From JACPRL01 sp035573715 (GTDB lineage: Bacteria; Acidobacteriota; Terriglobia; Acidiferrales; 2-02-FULL-67-57): a stretch of 64,000 bases of DNA. Location of the stretch: positions 60,284-124,283 of the forward strand of contig DATLZZ010000014.1 in NCBI GenBank assembly GCA_035573715.1. Direction: 5' to 3'. How positions within the stretch are numbered: position 1 is the first letter of the stretch; each line of letters begins with the position of its first letter. The position numbers and the translations under genes were made by a program. This document shows positions 34,888 through 43,788 of the stretch, in pieces. The notes below the pieces were generated by a model. That model ran no database searches and had not been told where the DNA came from. It worked only from the letters and a program-made list of their open reading frames with translations.

Positions 34888-35319
34888 ATGGCATACAGCG
34901 ACAAGGTGCTCGATCACTACAAGAACCCGCGCAACGTCGGCAGCCTGCCGAAGGACGACGTCAACGTCGGCACCGGCCTGGTGGGTGCGCCGGAGTGCGG
35001 CGACGTGATGAAGCTGCAGATGAAGATCAACCCCGAGACTACGGTCATCGAGGATGCCAAGTTCAAAACCTTCGGCTGCGGCTCGGCCATCGCCAGCTCG
35101 TCGCTGGCCACCGAATGGGTCAAGGGCAAGACGGTGGACGAGGCCTTGAAGATCAAGAACACCGAGATCGTCAAGGAGCTCAACCTGCCGCCGGTCAAGA
35201 TTCACTGTTCGGTGCTGGCCGAGGACGCCATCAAGGCCGCCATCAGTGACTGGAAGCGCAAGCACGGCGAGCAGCCCCAGCCGCAGCAACCTGCCCCGCA
35301 GCAGGCGTCGGCGGACTAG
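34888..35319 (+). CDS. iscU: Iron-sulfur cluster scaffold IscU
   Basis: 143 residues. Assembly cysteines Cys37 (GAPECGD), Cys64 (FGCGSA) and Cys107 (IHCSVL), with the Asp after Cys37+2. The chaperone-recognition motif LPPVK directly precedes Cys107. A Gln/Pro/Ala tail of about 17 residues (GEQPQPQQPAPQQASAD) is absent from E. coli IscU. AAGGAG sits 7 nt before the ATG. Iron-sulfur clusters are built here from IscS sulfur and passed on via HscA/HscB. Confidence 0.96.
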   Translation: MAYSDKVLDHYKNPRNVGSLPKDDVNVGTGLVGAPECGDVMKLQMKINPETTVIEDAKFKTFGCGSAIASSSLATEWVKGKTVDEALKIKNTEIVKELNLPPVKIHCSVLAEDAIKAAISDWKRKHGEQPQPQQPAPQQASAD

Positions 35320-35382
35320 GACGCGCGGTTTGCCCGCCCTGCCTGCCGCAACAGGCGCCGGCAAGCCTGAGAAAGAACAACC

Positions 35383-35721
35383 ATGAGTGAGCCGTCTGTA
35401 CAACTCACCGAGCGCGCCGCCAATCGCGTGCGCACGCTGATGGCGCAGGGCAAGATTCCCCCCACTGCGGGATTGCGCATGGCGGTGCAGGGAGGCGGCT
35501 GCTCGGGGCTGACCTACGCGGTGCGGTTCGATGCCCAGCCGGCTGAGCGCGACCGCATCTTCGAGTTCGAGGGCGTGCGTGTTTTTGTAGATCCCAAGAG
35601 CCTCATCTATCTGGCCGGCACGGTGCTGGACTACAAAGAAGACTTGATGCAGCAGGGGTTTGTGTTTGAAAACCCCAACGCCACCAAGGGCTGCGGCTGT
35701 GGCGCGTCGTTCTCGGCCTAG
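35383..35721 (+). CDS. iscA: Iron-sulfur carrier IscA (A-type)
   Basis: 112 residues. The three conserved cysteines are in GGGCSGLTYAVRFD and GCGCGASF near the C-terminus. A-type proteins carry [2Fe-2S]/[4Fe-4S] clusters to target enzymes. Position after iscU supports iscA over erpA. It is followed by a terminator-like hairpin before hscB. Confidence 0.94.
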   Translation: MSEPSVQLTERAANRVRTLMAQGKIPPTAGLRMAVQGGGCSGLTYAVRFDAQPAERDRIFEFEGVRVFVDPKSLIYLAGTVLDYKEDLMQQGFVFENPNATKGCGCGASFSA

Positions 35722-35783
35722 TTTGGCTGCGGGGGAGGTGGCGGCGAAGAGCCTCGGCTTGGAAGAGAGAGCGGCGAAGGGTC

Positions 35784-35818
35784 GAGGTTGGCGGCGCGGC
35801 TGCCAACCTTAAATTTTT
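35784..35818 (+). terminator. Terminator-like hairpin between iscA and hscB
   Basis: AGGTTGGC (35785-35792) pairs with GCCAACCT (35802-35809) around a 9-nt loop, followed by TTAAATTTTT. This would end or attenuate the iscRSUA transcript before hscB. Confidence 0.6.
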
Positions 35819-35887
35819 CCGGAGGCTTCGGTTCGTGCTGGAAACAAGAGGGCCAGGGGACGGTATATGAGGGAAACATGAAGGTGA

Positions 35888-35927
35888 AACTAGTTTCGGC
35901 TGGTAATCGGTTTCGAATCAACTAGTT
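35888..35927. promoter_or_regulatory. Two AACTAGTT palindromes upstream of hscB
   Basis: Identical 8-bp palindromes lie at 35888-35895 and 35920-35927, 32 bp apart, i.e. three helical turns on the same DNA face. They lie about 60-100 bp before hscB, between the terminator-like hairpin and the gene, where a promoter for hscBA would be expected. No clear -35/-10 pair was found. Confidence 0.4.
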
Positions 35928-35986
35928 GGCGGGGAGCGGAGACGGGATACCCCCCTCCAGGGTGCAGAAGGGTGAACAGATAGAGG

Positions 35987-36595
35987 ATGAAAAAAGAGGC
36001 CACAATCAGCGCCGGGGCGGGCCAAGATTACTTTGCGTTCTTCGGCCTGGAGCGCAAGCTGGGACTGGATGTCGCGGCGCTCGAGCGGCGGTTCTACGAG
36101 TTGAGCTGGAAGCTGCACCCGGACAACTTCCACAACGCCCCGGCGGAAGAGCAGGCGGCGAGTCTGGAGAAAGCTTCGATTCTGAACGACGCCTGGCGGA
36201 CGCTGCGCGACCCGGTGGCGCGCGTCGAGTATCTGCTCGAGCTGGAAGGCGTGCGCCGCGAAGGCGAAATCAAGCAGCACGCCCCGCCCGACTTGCTGGC
36301 GGAAGTGTTTGAGTTGAATGAATACCTCGAGGAGTTGCGCGCCGTGCGGCGCGCCGGCGGCAGCGACGGCCAGATGCAGGAGTTGCGCCGCCACCTCGAA
36401 GGGGCGCGCGCCCGCTTCCAGCACAAGCTCGAGGAGGTGCTCGCCGAGCTCACGGCGCAGTTTGCCGGCTTCGACTCGGCCACAGACGACGCGGGCCGCA
36501 AAGCGGCATTGCACAAGCTGAGCGAGATTCTGAACCGGCATTCCTACATTCGCAACCTGGTACGCAACGTCAGCGAGGAATTGGACGAAGAGTAA
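35987..36595 (+). CDS. hscB: Fe-S co-chaperone HscB
   Basis: 202 residues. N-terminal J-domain with KLHPDNF (HPD motif) in helix II-III loop, preceded by FAFFGLERKLGLDVAALERRFYELS; the C-terminal three-helix bundle starts near residue 100 (EVFELNEYLEELRAVR) and binds IscU. It brings IscU to HscA and stimulates its ATPase. The stop TAA shares its last A with the hscA ATG, so the two genes are translationally coupled. Confidence 0.93.
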   Translation: MKKEATISAGAGQDYFAFFGLERKLGLDVAALERRFYELSWKLHPDNFHNAPAEEQAASLEKASILNDAWRTLRDPVARVEYLLELEGVRREGEIKQHAPPDLLAEVFELNEYLEELRAVRRAGGSDGQMQELRRHLEGARARFQHKLEEVLAELTAQFAGFDSATDDAGRKAALHKLSEILNRHSYIRNLVRNVSEELDEE

Positions 36596-38430
36596 TGAGC
36601 CGCATCGTCGGAATCGATCTCGGCACGACCTACAGCCTGGTGGCCTACACCGACCCGGCCACGCGCAAGCCGGTGTGTATCCCGGATGAGGAAGGCCGCA
36701 CGCTGCTGCCGTCGGTGGTGTCGCTCGACCCGGACGGATCGCTGGTGGTGGGCTGGCCGGCGCGCCAGCGCCTGTTGCATCAACCCGAGCGCACCGTCTA
36801 CTCGGTCAAGCGTCTGATGGGCAAGGGCATCGAAGACGTGCGCGAAGAGCTGCAACTGTTTCCCTTCCGTGTCGCCCCCGGCAGCGAGCAGATCATCCGC
36901 ATCCAACTCGGTGAAAAAGTCTTCACGCCGCCGGAGATTTCGGCGTTCGTGCTGCGGGAACTGAAGCGGCGCGCAGAGAAGTTCTTCGGCGAGGAAGTGA
37001 CGCGCGCGGTCATCACCGTGCCGGCCTACTTCAACGACGCCCAGCGGCAGGCGACCAAGGACGCCGGGCGGCTGGCCGGCCTGGAGGTCGAGCGGCTGGT
37101 GAACGAGCCGACCGCGGCGTCGCTCGCCTACGGTCTCGACAAGCACCAGCGAGCGCTCATCGCGGTTTACGATTTCGGCGGCGGCACCTTTGACATTTCT
37201 ATCCTGCGCCTCCACGAGGGCATCTTCGAGGTGCTGGCCACCAACGGCGACACCCACCTGGGCGGCGACGACCTCGACAACCTGTTTGCGGAAAAGATGG
37301 GCGCTGAAATCCGCCAGCAGTGGGGCGTGGACGCGACCGCCGACGTCGACCTCTACGAGCGCCTGCGCGACACCGTCATCCGCGCCAAGCACGAGCTGTC
37401 ATCGAAAGAGAGCACCACAGTGCGCTTCCCGCTCGACGCCAAAGGCGAGTTCGCGCGCGAAGTCCCCCGCGCGGAATTCGAAGGCTGGATTGAGCCCATC
37501 ATCGAGCGCACGCTGGCGCCGTGCAAGCGCGCCCTGAAGGACGCCGGGCTGAAGCGGGAGCAGATTGACGAGGTGGTGCTGGTGGGCGGCTCGACCCGCG
37601 TGCCGCTGGTGCGCCGCCGCGTCGAAGAGCTCTTCGGACGCAGGCCGCACTGCGACCTGAACCCGGACGAGGTCGTCGCGCTGGGCGCGGCCATCCAGGC
37701 CCATATCCTCGAAGGCGGCGTGCAGGATATGCTGCTGCTCGACGTCACCCCGCTTTCGCTCGGCATTGAGACGATGGGCGGCGCGGTAGCGAAAATCATT
37801 CCCCGCAACTCCACCATCCCGGCCAGCGCCACCGAGATGTTCACGACCTATGTGGACAACCAGACCGGCGTCGACATCCACGTGGTGCAGGGCGAGCGCG
37901 AACTGGTGAAGGACTGCCGCAGTCTGGCGCGCTTCACGCTGAAGATTCCGCCGCAGCCGGCGGGCCTGCCGCGTATCGAAGTGAAGTTCCTCATTGACGC
38001 CGACGGCATCCTGCAGGTAATGGCGCGGGACCTGCGCACCGGGGACGCGCAGACGGTCGAGGTCAAGCCCAGCTACGGTTTGAGCGATGAAGAAGTCGAG
38101 CGAATGCTGGTCGAGTCCATCGAGCATGCCGAAGAGGACTTCGCCGCCACGCAGCTCATCGGGGCGCGCAACGAAGCTGAAACCATTTTGCGCGCCACCG
38201 AAAAGGCGATGAAGGAAGAGGAAGCCGCCGAGTTGACCGACGACGAGCGCGCCCAGATTGCCGCCGCCGAGGCGGCGCTGCGCGAAGCGGTGAAAACCGA
38301 CGACTACAAGCTGATCCGCGCCCGGCTGGAGCAGTTGAACCAGGCGACGCACCGGCTGGCGGAGCTGATCATGAACTCGGCGTTGCAAACGGCGATGAAA
38401 GGCAAGCGCGCCGACGAGGTGAAACTGTGA
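36595..38430 (+). CDS. hscA: Hsp70-type chaperone HscA
   Basis: 611 residues. ATPase domain: IVGIDLGTTYSLVAY, VPAYFNDAQRQATKDA, YDFGGGTFDIS, VGGSTRVPLVRR; substrate domain begins near residue 390 (LLLDVTPLSLGIET). It releases the Fe-S cluster from IscU by binding its LPPVK motif. Context with hscB, fdx and iscX identifies it as HscA rather than DnaK. Its ATG overlaps the hscB stop. The next gene, fdx, is 286 nt away across repeats. Confidence 0.94.
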   Translation: MSRIVGIDLGTTYSLVAYTDPATRKPVCIPDEEGRTLLPSVVSLDPDGSLVVGWPARQRLLHQPERTVYSVKRLMGKGIEDVREELQLFPFRVAPGSEQIIRIQLGEKVFTPPEISAFVLRELKRRAEKFFGEEVTRAVITVPAYFNDAQRQATKDAGRLAGLEVERLVNEPTAASLAYGLDKHQRALIAVYDFGGGTFDISILRLHEGIFEVLATNGDTHLGGDDLDNLFAEKMGAEIRQQWGVDATADVDLYERLRDTVIRAKHELSSKESTTVRFPLDAKGEFAREVPRAEFEGWIEPIIERTLAPCKRALKDAGLKREQIDEVVLVGGSTRVPLVRRRVEELFGRRPHCDLNPDEVVALGAAIQAHILEGGVQDMLLLDVTPLSLGIETMGGAVAKIIPRNSTIPASATEMFTTYVDNQTGVDIHVVQGERELVKDCRSLARFTLKIPPQPAGLPRIEVKFLIDADGILQVMARDLRTGDAQTVEVKPSYGLSDEEVERMLVESIEHAEEDFAATQLIGARNEAETILRATEKAMKEEEAAELTDDERAQIAAAEAALREAVKTDDYKLIRARLEQLNQATHRLAELIMNSALQTAMKGKRADEVKL

Positions 38431-38468
38431 GGGCGAGCGCCAATCCAGGGGAATGTTGCTCCGCCCTC

Positions 38469-38609
38469 TCGGGCTCCGCAACCGCCTACGGCAGTGCGGT
38501 TGCACTTCGCGCGCCGGGTGCTTACGGCACGGCTAAAGCCGTGCCCTTCCCAAGCATCGGAGGCGCGTGGCGCGATTTGGTTTGGGAAGGGCGGGACTTG
38601 AGCCCTGCC
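38469..38609. repeat. Diverged 95-bp repeat (copy C) facing an inverted palindrome copy
   Basis: GGGCTCCGCAACCGCCTACG starts a block ending in GCACGGCTAAAGCCGTGCCC-TTCCC (38469-38551). After 32 nt the inverse GGGAAGGGCGGGACTTGAGC plus CCTGCC follows (38584-38609). The two face each other by their CCCTTCCC/GGGAAGGG ends. They fill the hscA-fdx gap. Confidence 0.7.
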
Positions 38610-38716
38610 GGAAACAGGGGCGCGCAGCGCCTTCCTCGCTGCCGCAGGCCGACGCGCAGCCCAGAGGGCGAAGGGTCATTGGTTCATGAGCAGATAGCGC
38701 AAGGAGATAGGCCGTA

Positions 38717-39115
38717 ATGGCGAAGCTGGTCAAGATAACGTTTCAGCCGTTGGGGAAGACGGTCGAAGTCGACCTCGACCAGATGCCCTACAAGGAGCAC
38801 GGCAAGCCGGGCTCGTTGCTCGATATTGCGCTCAACCATGGGATTCATCTGGAGCACGCCTGCGGTGGCAACTGCGCCTGCACCACCTGCCACGTCTGGG
38901 TGCAGAAGGGCGCCGAGCTGCTGAGCGAAGCGCAGGACGATGAGCTCGACCGGCTCGACCTGGCCGCCGACCTCCAGCTCAACTCGCGCCTGGGCTGCCA
39001 GGTGGTGGTCGAGCGGCCGGGCGAAGTGGTCATCGAAATCCCCGCCTGGAACCGCAACTACGTCAGCGAGGGCGGCGAATCCATGATGGCGTCGACCGTC
39101 AGGAAGGAGGAGTGA
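38717..39115 (+). CDS. fdx: ISC-type [2Fe-2S] ferredoxin
   Basis: 132 residues. Cluster ligands are in ACGGNCACTTCHVWV (three Cys) and the fourth in SRLGCQVVV. It resembles adrenodoxin-type ferredoxins that supply electrons to IscS/IscU. The start ATG lies behind AGGAGATAGGCCGTA. The stop TGA shares its A with the iscX ATG. It has about 20 extra residues at the C-terminus (SEGGESMMASTVRKEE). Confidence 0.95.
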   Translation: MAKLVKITFQPLGKTVEVDLDQMPYKEHGKPGSLLDIALNHGIHLEHACGGNCACTTCHVWVQKGAELLSEAQDDELDRLDLAADLQLNSRLGCQVVVERPGEVVIEIPAWNRNYVSEGGESMMASTVRKEE

Positions 39116-39330
39116 TGGCGCAGCAACTGACCTGGGACGATGCGGAAGGCATCGCGCTGGCGCTGCTGGAGAAGTTTCCCGACACCGACCCGCTCACCGT
39201 GCGCTTCACCGACCTGCACAAGTGGGTGACGGAGCTGGAAGGCTTCGCCGACGACCCCAAGGGCTCCAACGAAGGCAAGCTCGAGGCCATCCAGATGGCC
39301 TGGCTGGAAGAATGGAAGGAGAACCAGTAA
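39115..39330 (+). CDS. iscX: Iron-sulfur assembly protein IscX
   Basis: 71 residues, acidic: LTWDDAEGIALALLEKFPDTDPLTVRFTDLHKWV and GKLEAIQMAWLEEW are characteristic of IscX (YfhJ). It binds IscS and iron and slows cluster assembly in vitro. AGGAAGGAGG at 39101-39110 places the start at ATG 39115 rather than at the in-frame GTG three bases earlier. It is the last gene of the isc operon. Confidence 0.95.
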   Translation: MAQQLTWDDAEGIALALLEKFPDTDPLTVRFTDLHKWVTELEGFADDPKGSNEGKLEAIQMAWLEEWKENQ

Positions 39331-39417
39331 CGCGCGAGTCGAAACTCGTGACTGGCGAAGCCGCCGTCCCGATTTTCGAGTTTCTCTTTCGATTTACGTT
39401 TTGCGGTCTCGCTTCGA

Positions 39418-39447
39418 TTGACGCTTTCTGCGCCGGTGCTGCATAAT
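39418..39447 (+). promoter_or_regulatory. Promoter of tRNA-Glu
   Basis: TTGACG (39418-39423), 18-nt spacer, CATAAT (39442-39447), 9 nt before the mature tRNA 5' end. Confidence 0.65.
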
Positions 39448-39456
39448 CAATTCAAT

Positions 39457-39531
39457 GGCGCCATGGTGCAACGGTTAGCACGGCAGTCTTTCAAGCTGCA
39501 AATCCGGGTTCGATTCCCGGTGGCGCTACCA
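39457..39531 (+). tRNA. tRNA-Glu (anticodon TTC)
   Basis: The cloverleaf closes: acceptor GGCGCCA with TGGCGCT (first pair G-U), D arm GTGC..GCAC, anticodon stem GCAGT/GCTGC with loop CTTTCAA, T arm CCGGG-TTCGATT-CCCGG, discriminator A and encoded CCA. Anticodon bases are 39490-39492. Confidence 0.95.
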
Positions 39532-39711
39532 AACCGCGTTCGGAGCTTCCTTTGCTGGAGTAACCCTCACCGCGAGCACGTAGGTGTCCCAGGAGTGCCA
39601 TAGGTGGCGGTAAGTTGCTGGTACTACTAGTACTGGCGTACCGTTGACAGCCTCCGCTCCGGTGCGGCACTCTACCGCCACCATCGCGCCTCGAACCAGC
39701 GAGGTAAACGA

Positions 39712-40389
39712 ATGTTGAAACATTGCCATTTCCAGAACCGACAGGCCGGCTTCAGCATGCTGGAGCTGCTTACGGTCATCCTGATCATCATGATTCTGGC
39801 GGCGCTGGCCATCCCCCTGGTGCTGCGCGCCATTGAGGGCTACCAGATGGAAGGGGCGGCGCGCAGCGTCAGCGCCTTCATTTCGCGCGCCCGCTATGAA
39901 GCGCAGCGGCGCAACCAGCGGGTCTGCGTCGCCTTCATTCCCTCTCCTGCCGTTCCGGGAGAGGTGGACTACCTGCTGAACACCGGCCCCGGCGCCGACC
40001 CGTGCGCCGGCGCGCCCACCTACGAACCCGGCGAGCTCCGCTATACGCTGCCCCGGAACCTGGTGCTGGGCGGTCCGGAAGGCAGCGCCACCTGTCCCAT
40101 CAGCGGGATGCCGCCGCCCTGGTCGTTCGGCGCGGCGGGGAAGACCGTGGTGGGCGTGACGCCGCCGAACTTCCAGGTGAACTTTTCGCCGCGCGGCTTT
40201 ATGGAGCTGCCGGGAGCGCTGGGGGGGACGTGGACAATCGCCCGCGAGGTCGAGTACTTCTGCCTCATCAGCCCGCCGACGGCGGCCGACGCCAACACCG
40301 CCCGCTTTGCGTTCATGGTCTATCTCGAACCCACCGGCAAGGCGCGCCTGTTTCAGCGGCGCGGAACGCGGTGGATGGAGATGCGGTAG
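39712..40389 (+). CDS. Type IV minor pilin, FimT/GspH-like
   Basis: 225 residues. The class III prepilin leader is QAGFSMLELLTVILIIMILAALAIPLV: cleavage after Gly with Phe and Glu5 next. The remainder (AARSVSAFISRARYEAQRRNQRVCVAF) matches GspH/FimT, the minor pilin that primes pilus assembly or caps pseudopili. It is the first gene of a four-pilin row with 12-24 nt gaps. Four Cys in the mature domain may form disulfides. Confidence 0.88.
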   Translation: MLKHCHFQNRQAGFSMLELLTVILIIMILAALAIPLVLRAIEGYQMEGAARSVSAFISRARYEAQRRNQRVCVAFIPSPAVPGEVDYLLNTGPGADPCAGAPTYEPGELRYTLPRNLVLGGPEGSATCPISGMPPPWSFGAAGKTVVGVTPPNFQVNFSPRGFMELPGALGGTWTIAREVEYFCLISPPTAADANTARFAFMVYLEPTGKARLFQRRGTRWMEMR

Positions 40390-40401
40390 AGGAGGGAAGC
40401 G

Positions 40402-41019
40402 ATGGTGAGACAACACTCCTCGGGTTCCCGGCGGCCGGCGCAGGCCGGCTTCTCGCTGGTTGAGTTGCTGATCGCGATTGTGGTGTTGCTGGTGGGCGTA
40501 GTGGCGGTCGCCAAGCTGGTTCCCACCGCGATCCAGTCGAACCTGCGCAGCCGCTACGACAGCACCGGCGTGGTTCTGGCCGAGCGGCAACTGGAATTGA
40601 TGGCGCGGCAGCCGATTGATGTCGGCAACCCGGTGCCCAGCGGTCACTACAGCTTTCTGGGCACGCTTCCCGACGGGGTCACGCCCTTCACCTATCGGGT
40701 CGGGCTGCGCCCGCCGGCGGGCGGGGCGATGATCAGCGCCGCCGGGGCGGCTCTCATACCCGGCTCGTACCAGATCGACTGGAATCAGCCGGCCGGGTCG
40801 GCGGCGCTGGCCGGCTACCGCAACACCTTCACCCTCAACGAAGGCACCGCCGGCGGCGCCAGGTATGAAACGCGCTGGGCGGTAGTCACCTACTTCGCCA
40901 ACTTCAACGGCACCATCCGTCCAGTTTCCAAGCGCATCATCGTATCGGTGCGCGGTGGTCCGGCGGGAACGGTGCAACGGCCGGCCACCGTGGGGACGCT
41001 GGTGTCCTGGCGGTTCTAA
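40402..41019 (+). CDS. Type IV minor pilin, PilV-like
   Basis: 205 residues. Prepilin leader QAGFSLVELLIAIVVLLVGVVAVAKLVPTAIQ with Glu5; the conserved positions after the helix (RYDSTGVVLAERQLELM) resemble PilV/GspI. It follows the FimT-like gene by 12 nt. The start at 40402 lies behind AGGAGGGAAGC. Confidence 0.87.
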   Translation: MVRQHSSGSRRPAQAGFSLVELLIAIVVLLVGVVAVAKLVPTAIQSNLRSRYDSTGVVLAERQLELMARQPIDVGNPVPSGHYSFLGTLPDGVTPFTYRVGLRPPAGGAMISAAGAALIPGSYQIDWNQPAGSAALAGYRNTFTLNEGTAGGARYETRWAVVTYFANFNGTIRPVSKRIIVSVRGGPAGTVQRPATVGTLVSWRF

Positions 41020-41031
41020 GGGAGAGAGTCT

Positions 41032-41943
41032 ATGAACAAGCGCCAAGCGGGTTTCTCGCTGATTGAGCTGATGGTGGTGATTCTCATCTTCGCCATCATC
41101 TCCGCCGCCATTCTTCGGCTCCTCGATGTGGCGCAGTTGCGCTACCGGAGCGAGCAGCAGCTGCTCGACAGCTTCAAGAGTTCCCGCGACGCCGTGGACC
41201 TGATGGTGCGCGACATCCGCAACGCCGGCTATCCGCCGCCGTTCACCTACGCCGGCAATCTCAACTACCCGCCCACCGGCCCTACGCCGGTGCTGACACC
41301 GGCGCCGGTGCCCTGGACCGATCCGGCGGCCGCCGGCCAGACTCTGCAGAACCGCTTTTCGGCCGGCATCGTGGGGTTCAACGCCGGCCTGGTGCGCGAC
41401 ATGACCTGCACGGTCAACGGTGGCGCCAACCCCTGCCGCATTCCCAACCCCTGGGACATCGTGCTGGAGCTCGACCTCGACCCCGAGAACAATCTCCCCG
41501 GCCAGCCGCCCTCCATCGAGCTGGTGCGCTACAACCTCTGCTGGGCCGACCCCAATGGGCCGTGCGTGCCGGTGACCGGCAACGCTCCGCCGCCCAACGC
41601 CCCGCCCTGGCTGGTGCGCTCGATTTCCACCAAGAACATGGTGGCCAACCCCACCGGCGCCCTGACCGGAATCGTGCCGCCGCTGACCTCCAGTGTTCCG
41701 CTGGTGGAAGTCATCATTCAGAACCCGGCGGAGGCGCCCAACGCGCTGTTGCCGGACAACAGCGTCAACACGCCGCTGTTCCAGTACGTCTGCGCCGGCG
41801 GCGCGGCGTTCTGCACCGTGGAGCAGATTGATTCGGTGATTGTCACCATTCGCACCCGCGGCCGGGAGCGGGACGTTCAGACCAGGCGCTTCCGCGCCGC
41901 AACGATCCAGGGCATGGCCCGGCGGTTGAACCCCAGCCGGTAG
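41032..41943 (+). CDS. Type IV minor pilin, PilW-like
   Basis: 303 residues. Prepilin leader QAGFSLIELMVVILIFAIISAAILRLLD; the region LLDSFKSSRDAVDLMVRDIRNAGY is typical of PilW/GspJ. The mature body is Pro/Asn-rich. Ordering fimT-pilV-pilW-pilX is that of minor pilin operons which build the tip complex of type IV pili. Confidence 0.88.
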   Translation: MNKRQAGFSLIELMVVILIFAIISAAILRLLDVAQLRYRSEQQLLDSFKSSRDAVDLMVRDIRNAGYPPPFTYAGNLNYPPTGPTPVLTPAPVPWTDPAAAGQTLQNRFSAGIVGFNAGLVRDMTCTVNGGANPCRIPNPWDIVLELDLDPENNLPGQPPSIELVRYNLCWADPNGPCVPVTGNAPPPNAPPWLVRSISTKNMVANPTGALTGIVPPLTSSVPLVEVIIQNPAEAPNALLPDNSVNTPLFQYVCAGGAAFCTVEQIDSVIVTIRTRGRERDVQTRRFRAATIQGMARRLNPSR

Positions 41944-41967
41944 CCGAGGGCCGAGGAGGAATTGGAG

Positions 41968-43752
41968 ATGCGTTGCCAGAACCGGAAAGAGCGCGGAGTC
42001 GCTCTGATTCTTGCTCTCGTGGCGCTGCTGATTATCGCCGCGCTGGCGGCCGCGCTGATTTATATGGCGACTTCGGAGACCTCGCTGGTCACCTCCCAGA
42101 AGGCCGCCGCGCGCTCCTTCTACTCCGCCATGGGCGGCATCGAAGAAGCGCGCTACCGCATGATTCCCGGGTTGACCGCCGCGCAAGGCGGTGTGAACAA
42201 CTTCGATCCGATAAACCCCGGCAACAACACGCAGCCCTTTGCCCGCGTCCCCGCCCTGCCGCCGCCGGGCGTCCCGCCGGCCGATATTCTCTATATCGTC
42301 AACGTGGCCAACGGCGCCGCGCCCGCCAACGTCAATGCGGTGGGCTTTGAGCCCAGCGCCGCCGAAGACCCGCGGCGTACTATCGAGGTCCCTGGGGCGG
42401 TGAACATCCGCGCGGTGGCCAGCAATCAGGTCGGCTCCGGCACGGCGAGCGCGCTCGACTGGCAGTGGGTGCGCATCAATCTCAAGACCGAGCTCGCCGC
42501 TCAGCAGGATTTGAACTTCGACGGCCTTCTCGACCAGGATCCCATTTTCCTTTTCCAGGGCCGCCAATATCGTGGCACCGACCTGCTGGGGTATGACCCC
42601 GACGGGCCCGGGCCGTCGCCGGCGGGCGGGGCGTTGCCCCCACCGTGGGGACCGAATCCGCTGTTGGTGGTTCCGCCGATTACCGACCGGCCGTGCGTGG
42701 CGCCCATCTGCGCCACACCGGTCTACGTCCTGACCGGGCGCGGCAACGTCAACGTGGGTGGCGGCGCCAATGCCAACCGGCTGGTTCGCGCCGAAGTGAG
42801 CGTGGCTACCTTCTTCTCGCTCGATGGCGGCATCTTCTCCCAGCCCGGCATTGACCTCCAGGGCAACATGCAGGCCTCCGGCCGCGACATCTGCGACCCC
42901 GACTGCGCCACCATGCTGGACGACCCTCTTACCAGCGCGAACGAGAACGGCCTGACCAACATCTTTCCCCCGAATCTTCCTTCCATTGGCTGGGGGACGA
43001 ACTTCGACTCTTACTCCCAGGGTTCGGTGCCACCCAATTGCCGCAGCGTCATTCCGGCGCAGTCGGAGGCACCGCAGGGCTCTCAGTTGCTGAGTACCGC
43101 GGGGCGCACCGACCCGCACTGCGACCCGGCGCTCAACCCGAATTGTGTCTGCCAGCCGCCTCAGTGCGGCAAAAAGGGTTGTCAGTACTTCACCTGTGTG
43201 ATGGCCAACGCGCCGCAGTTGTTCGACCTCGATACCCTGTTCGCCGCGCTGGCGCCGTTGGCCCGTCAACTGGGGACGCCGGTGGACAGCTACTATCCGC
43301 AGCCCAACGGCACGAACCTCACCTGCGACGCCTCGGGCTGCCAGGGCCAGAACGTCGAGCTGGGCGGATTCCCGTTCGCCGACCCGGTGGCGCAGACCGG
43401 CGCCGATTTCATCAACGGGATCAATGCCGACCCGATTATCACCTACGTCCCGGGCGACTTTAAGTGCACCAACAAGTGCACCGGCGCCGGCATCCTGATG
43501 GTGGACGGTGATTTCGAGCTGAACTCCAGCATGTCGTTCTACGGCATCATCCTGGTGCGCGGCAGCGTCACCGTACTGGGCGGCGGCAGCGCGCCCACGC
43601 CCTGCAATATCTACGGGTCGCTGATTACCCGCGGCGGCGTCTCCACCGACCTCGGCGGCAGCATCTGCTTCCAGTACAACTCCTGCGCCCAGCGCGGCGC
43701 GGCCTACTACTCGCCGCTCACCGGGCTGGCGTTCCGGGAAATGCCGCAGTAG
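41968..43752 (+). CDS. Large PilX-like protein
   Basis: 594 residues. The N-terminus (RKERGVALILALVALLIIAALAAALIYMATSETSL) is the PilX/PilX_N type: Gly before a hydrophobic helix but no Phe-Thr-Leu-x-Glu prepilin site. The rest, over 500 residues, is far longer than a classical PilX (about 200). It contains a Cys-rich segment (CVCQPPQCGKKGCQYFTC) and a C-terminal GSVTVLGGG..NIYGSL repeat-like beta region. ATG at 41968 was chosen because GAGGAGGA lies 7 nt before it; TTG at 41962 would leave 1 nt. Tip adhesin is a possible role. Confidence 0.78.
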   Translation: MRCQNRKERGVALILALVALLIIAALAAALIYMATSETSLVTSQKAAARSFYSAMGGIEEARYRMIPGLTAAQGGVNNFDPINPGNNTQPFARVPALPPPGVPPADILYIVNVANGAAPANVNAVGFEPSAAEDPRRTIEVPGAVNIRAVASNQVGSGTASALDWQWVRINLKTELAAQQDLNFDGLLDQDPIFLFQGRQYRGTDLLGYDPDGPGPSPAGGALPPPWGPNPLLVVPPITDRPCVAPICATPVYVLTGRGNVNVGGGANANRLVRAEVSVATFFSLDGGIFSQPGIDLQGNMQASGRDICDPDCATMLDDPLTSANENGLTNIFPPNLPSIGWGTNFDSYSQGSVPPNCRSVIPAQSEAPQGSQLLSTAGRTDPHCDPALNPNCVCQPPQCGKKGCQYFTCVMANAPQLFDLDTLFAALAPLARQLGTPVDSYYPQPNGTNLTCDASGCQGQNVELGGFPFADPVAQTGADFINGINADPIITYVPGDFKCTNKCTGAGILMVDGDFELNSSMSFYGIILVRGSVTVLGGGSAPTPCNIYGSLITRGGVSTDLGGSICFQYNSCAQRGAAYYSPLTGLAFREMPQ

Positions 43753-43788
43753 ACTAGAGTCTGGACGCTTGAGGCTGGAGGCTGGAGA

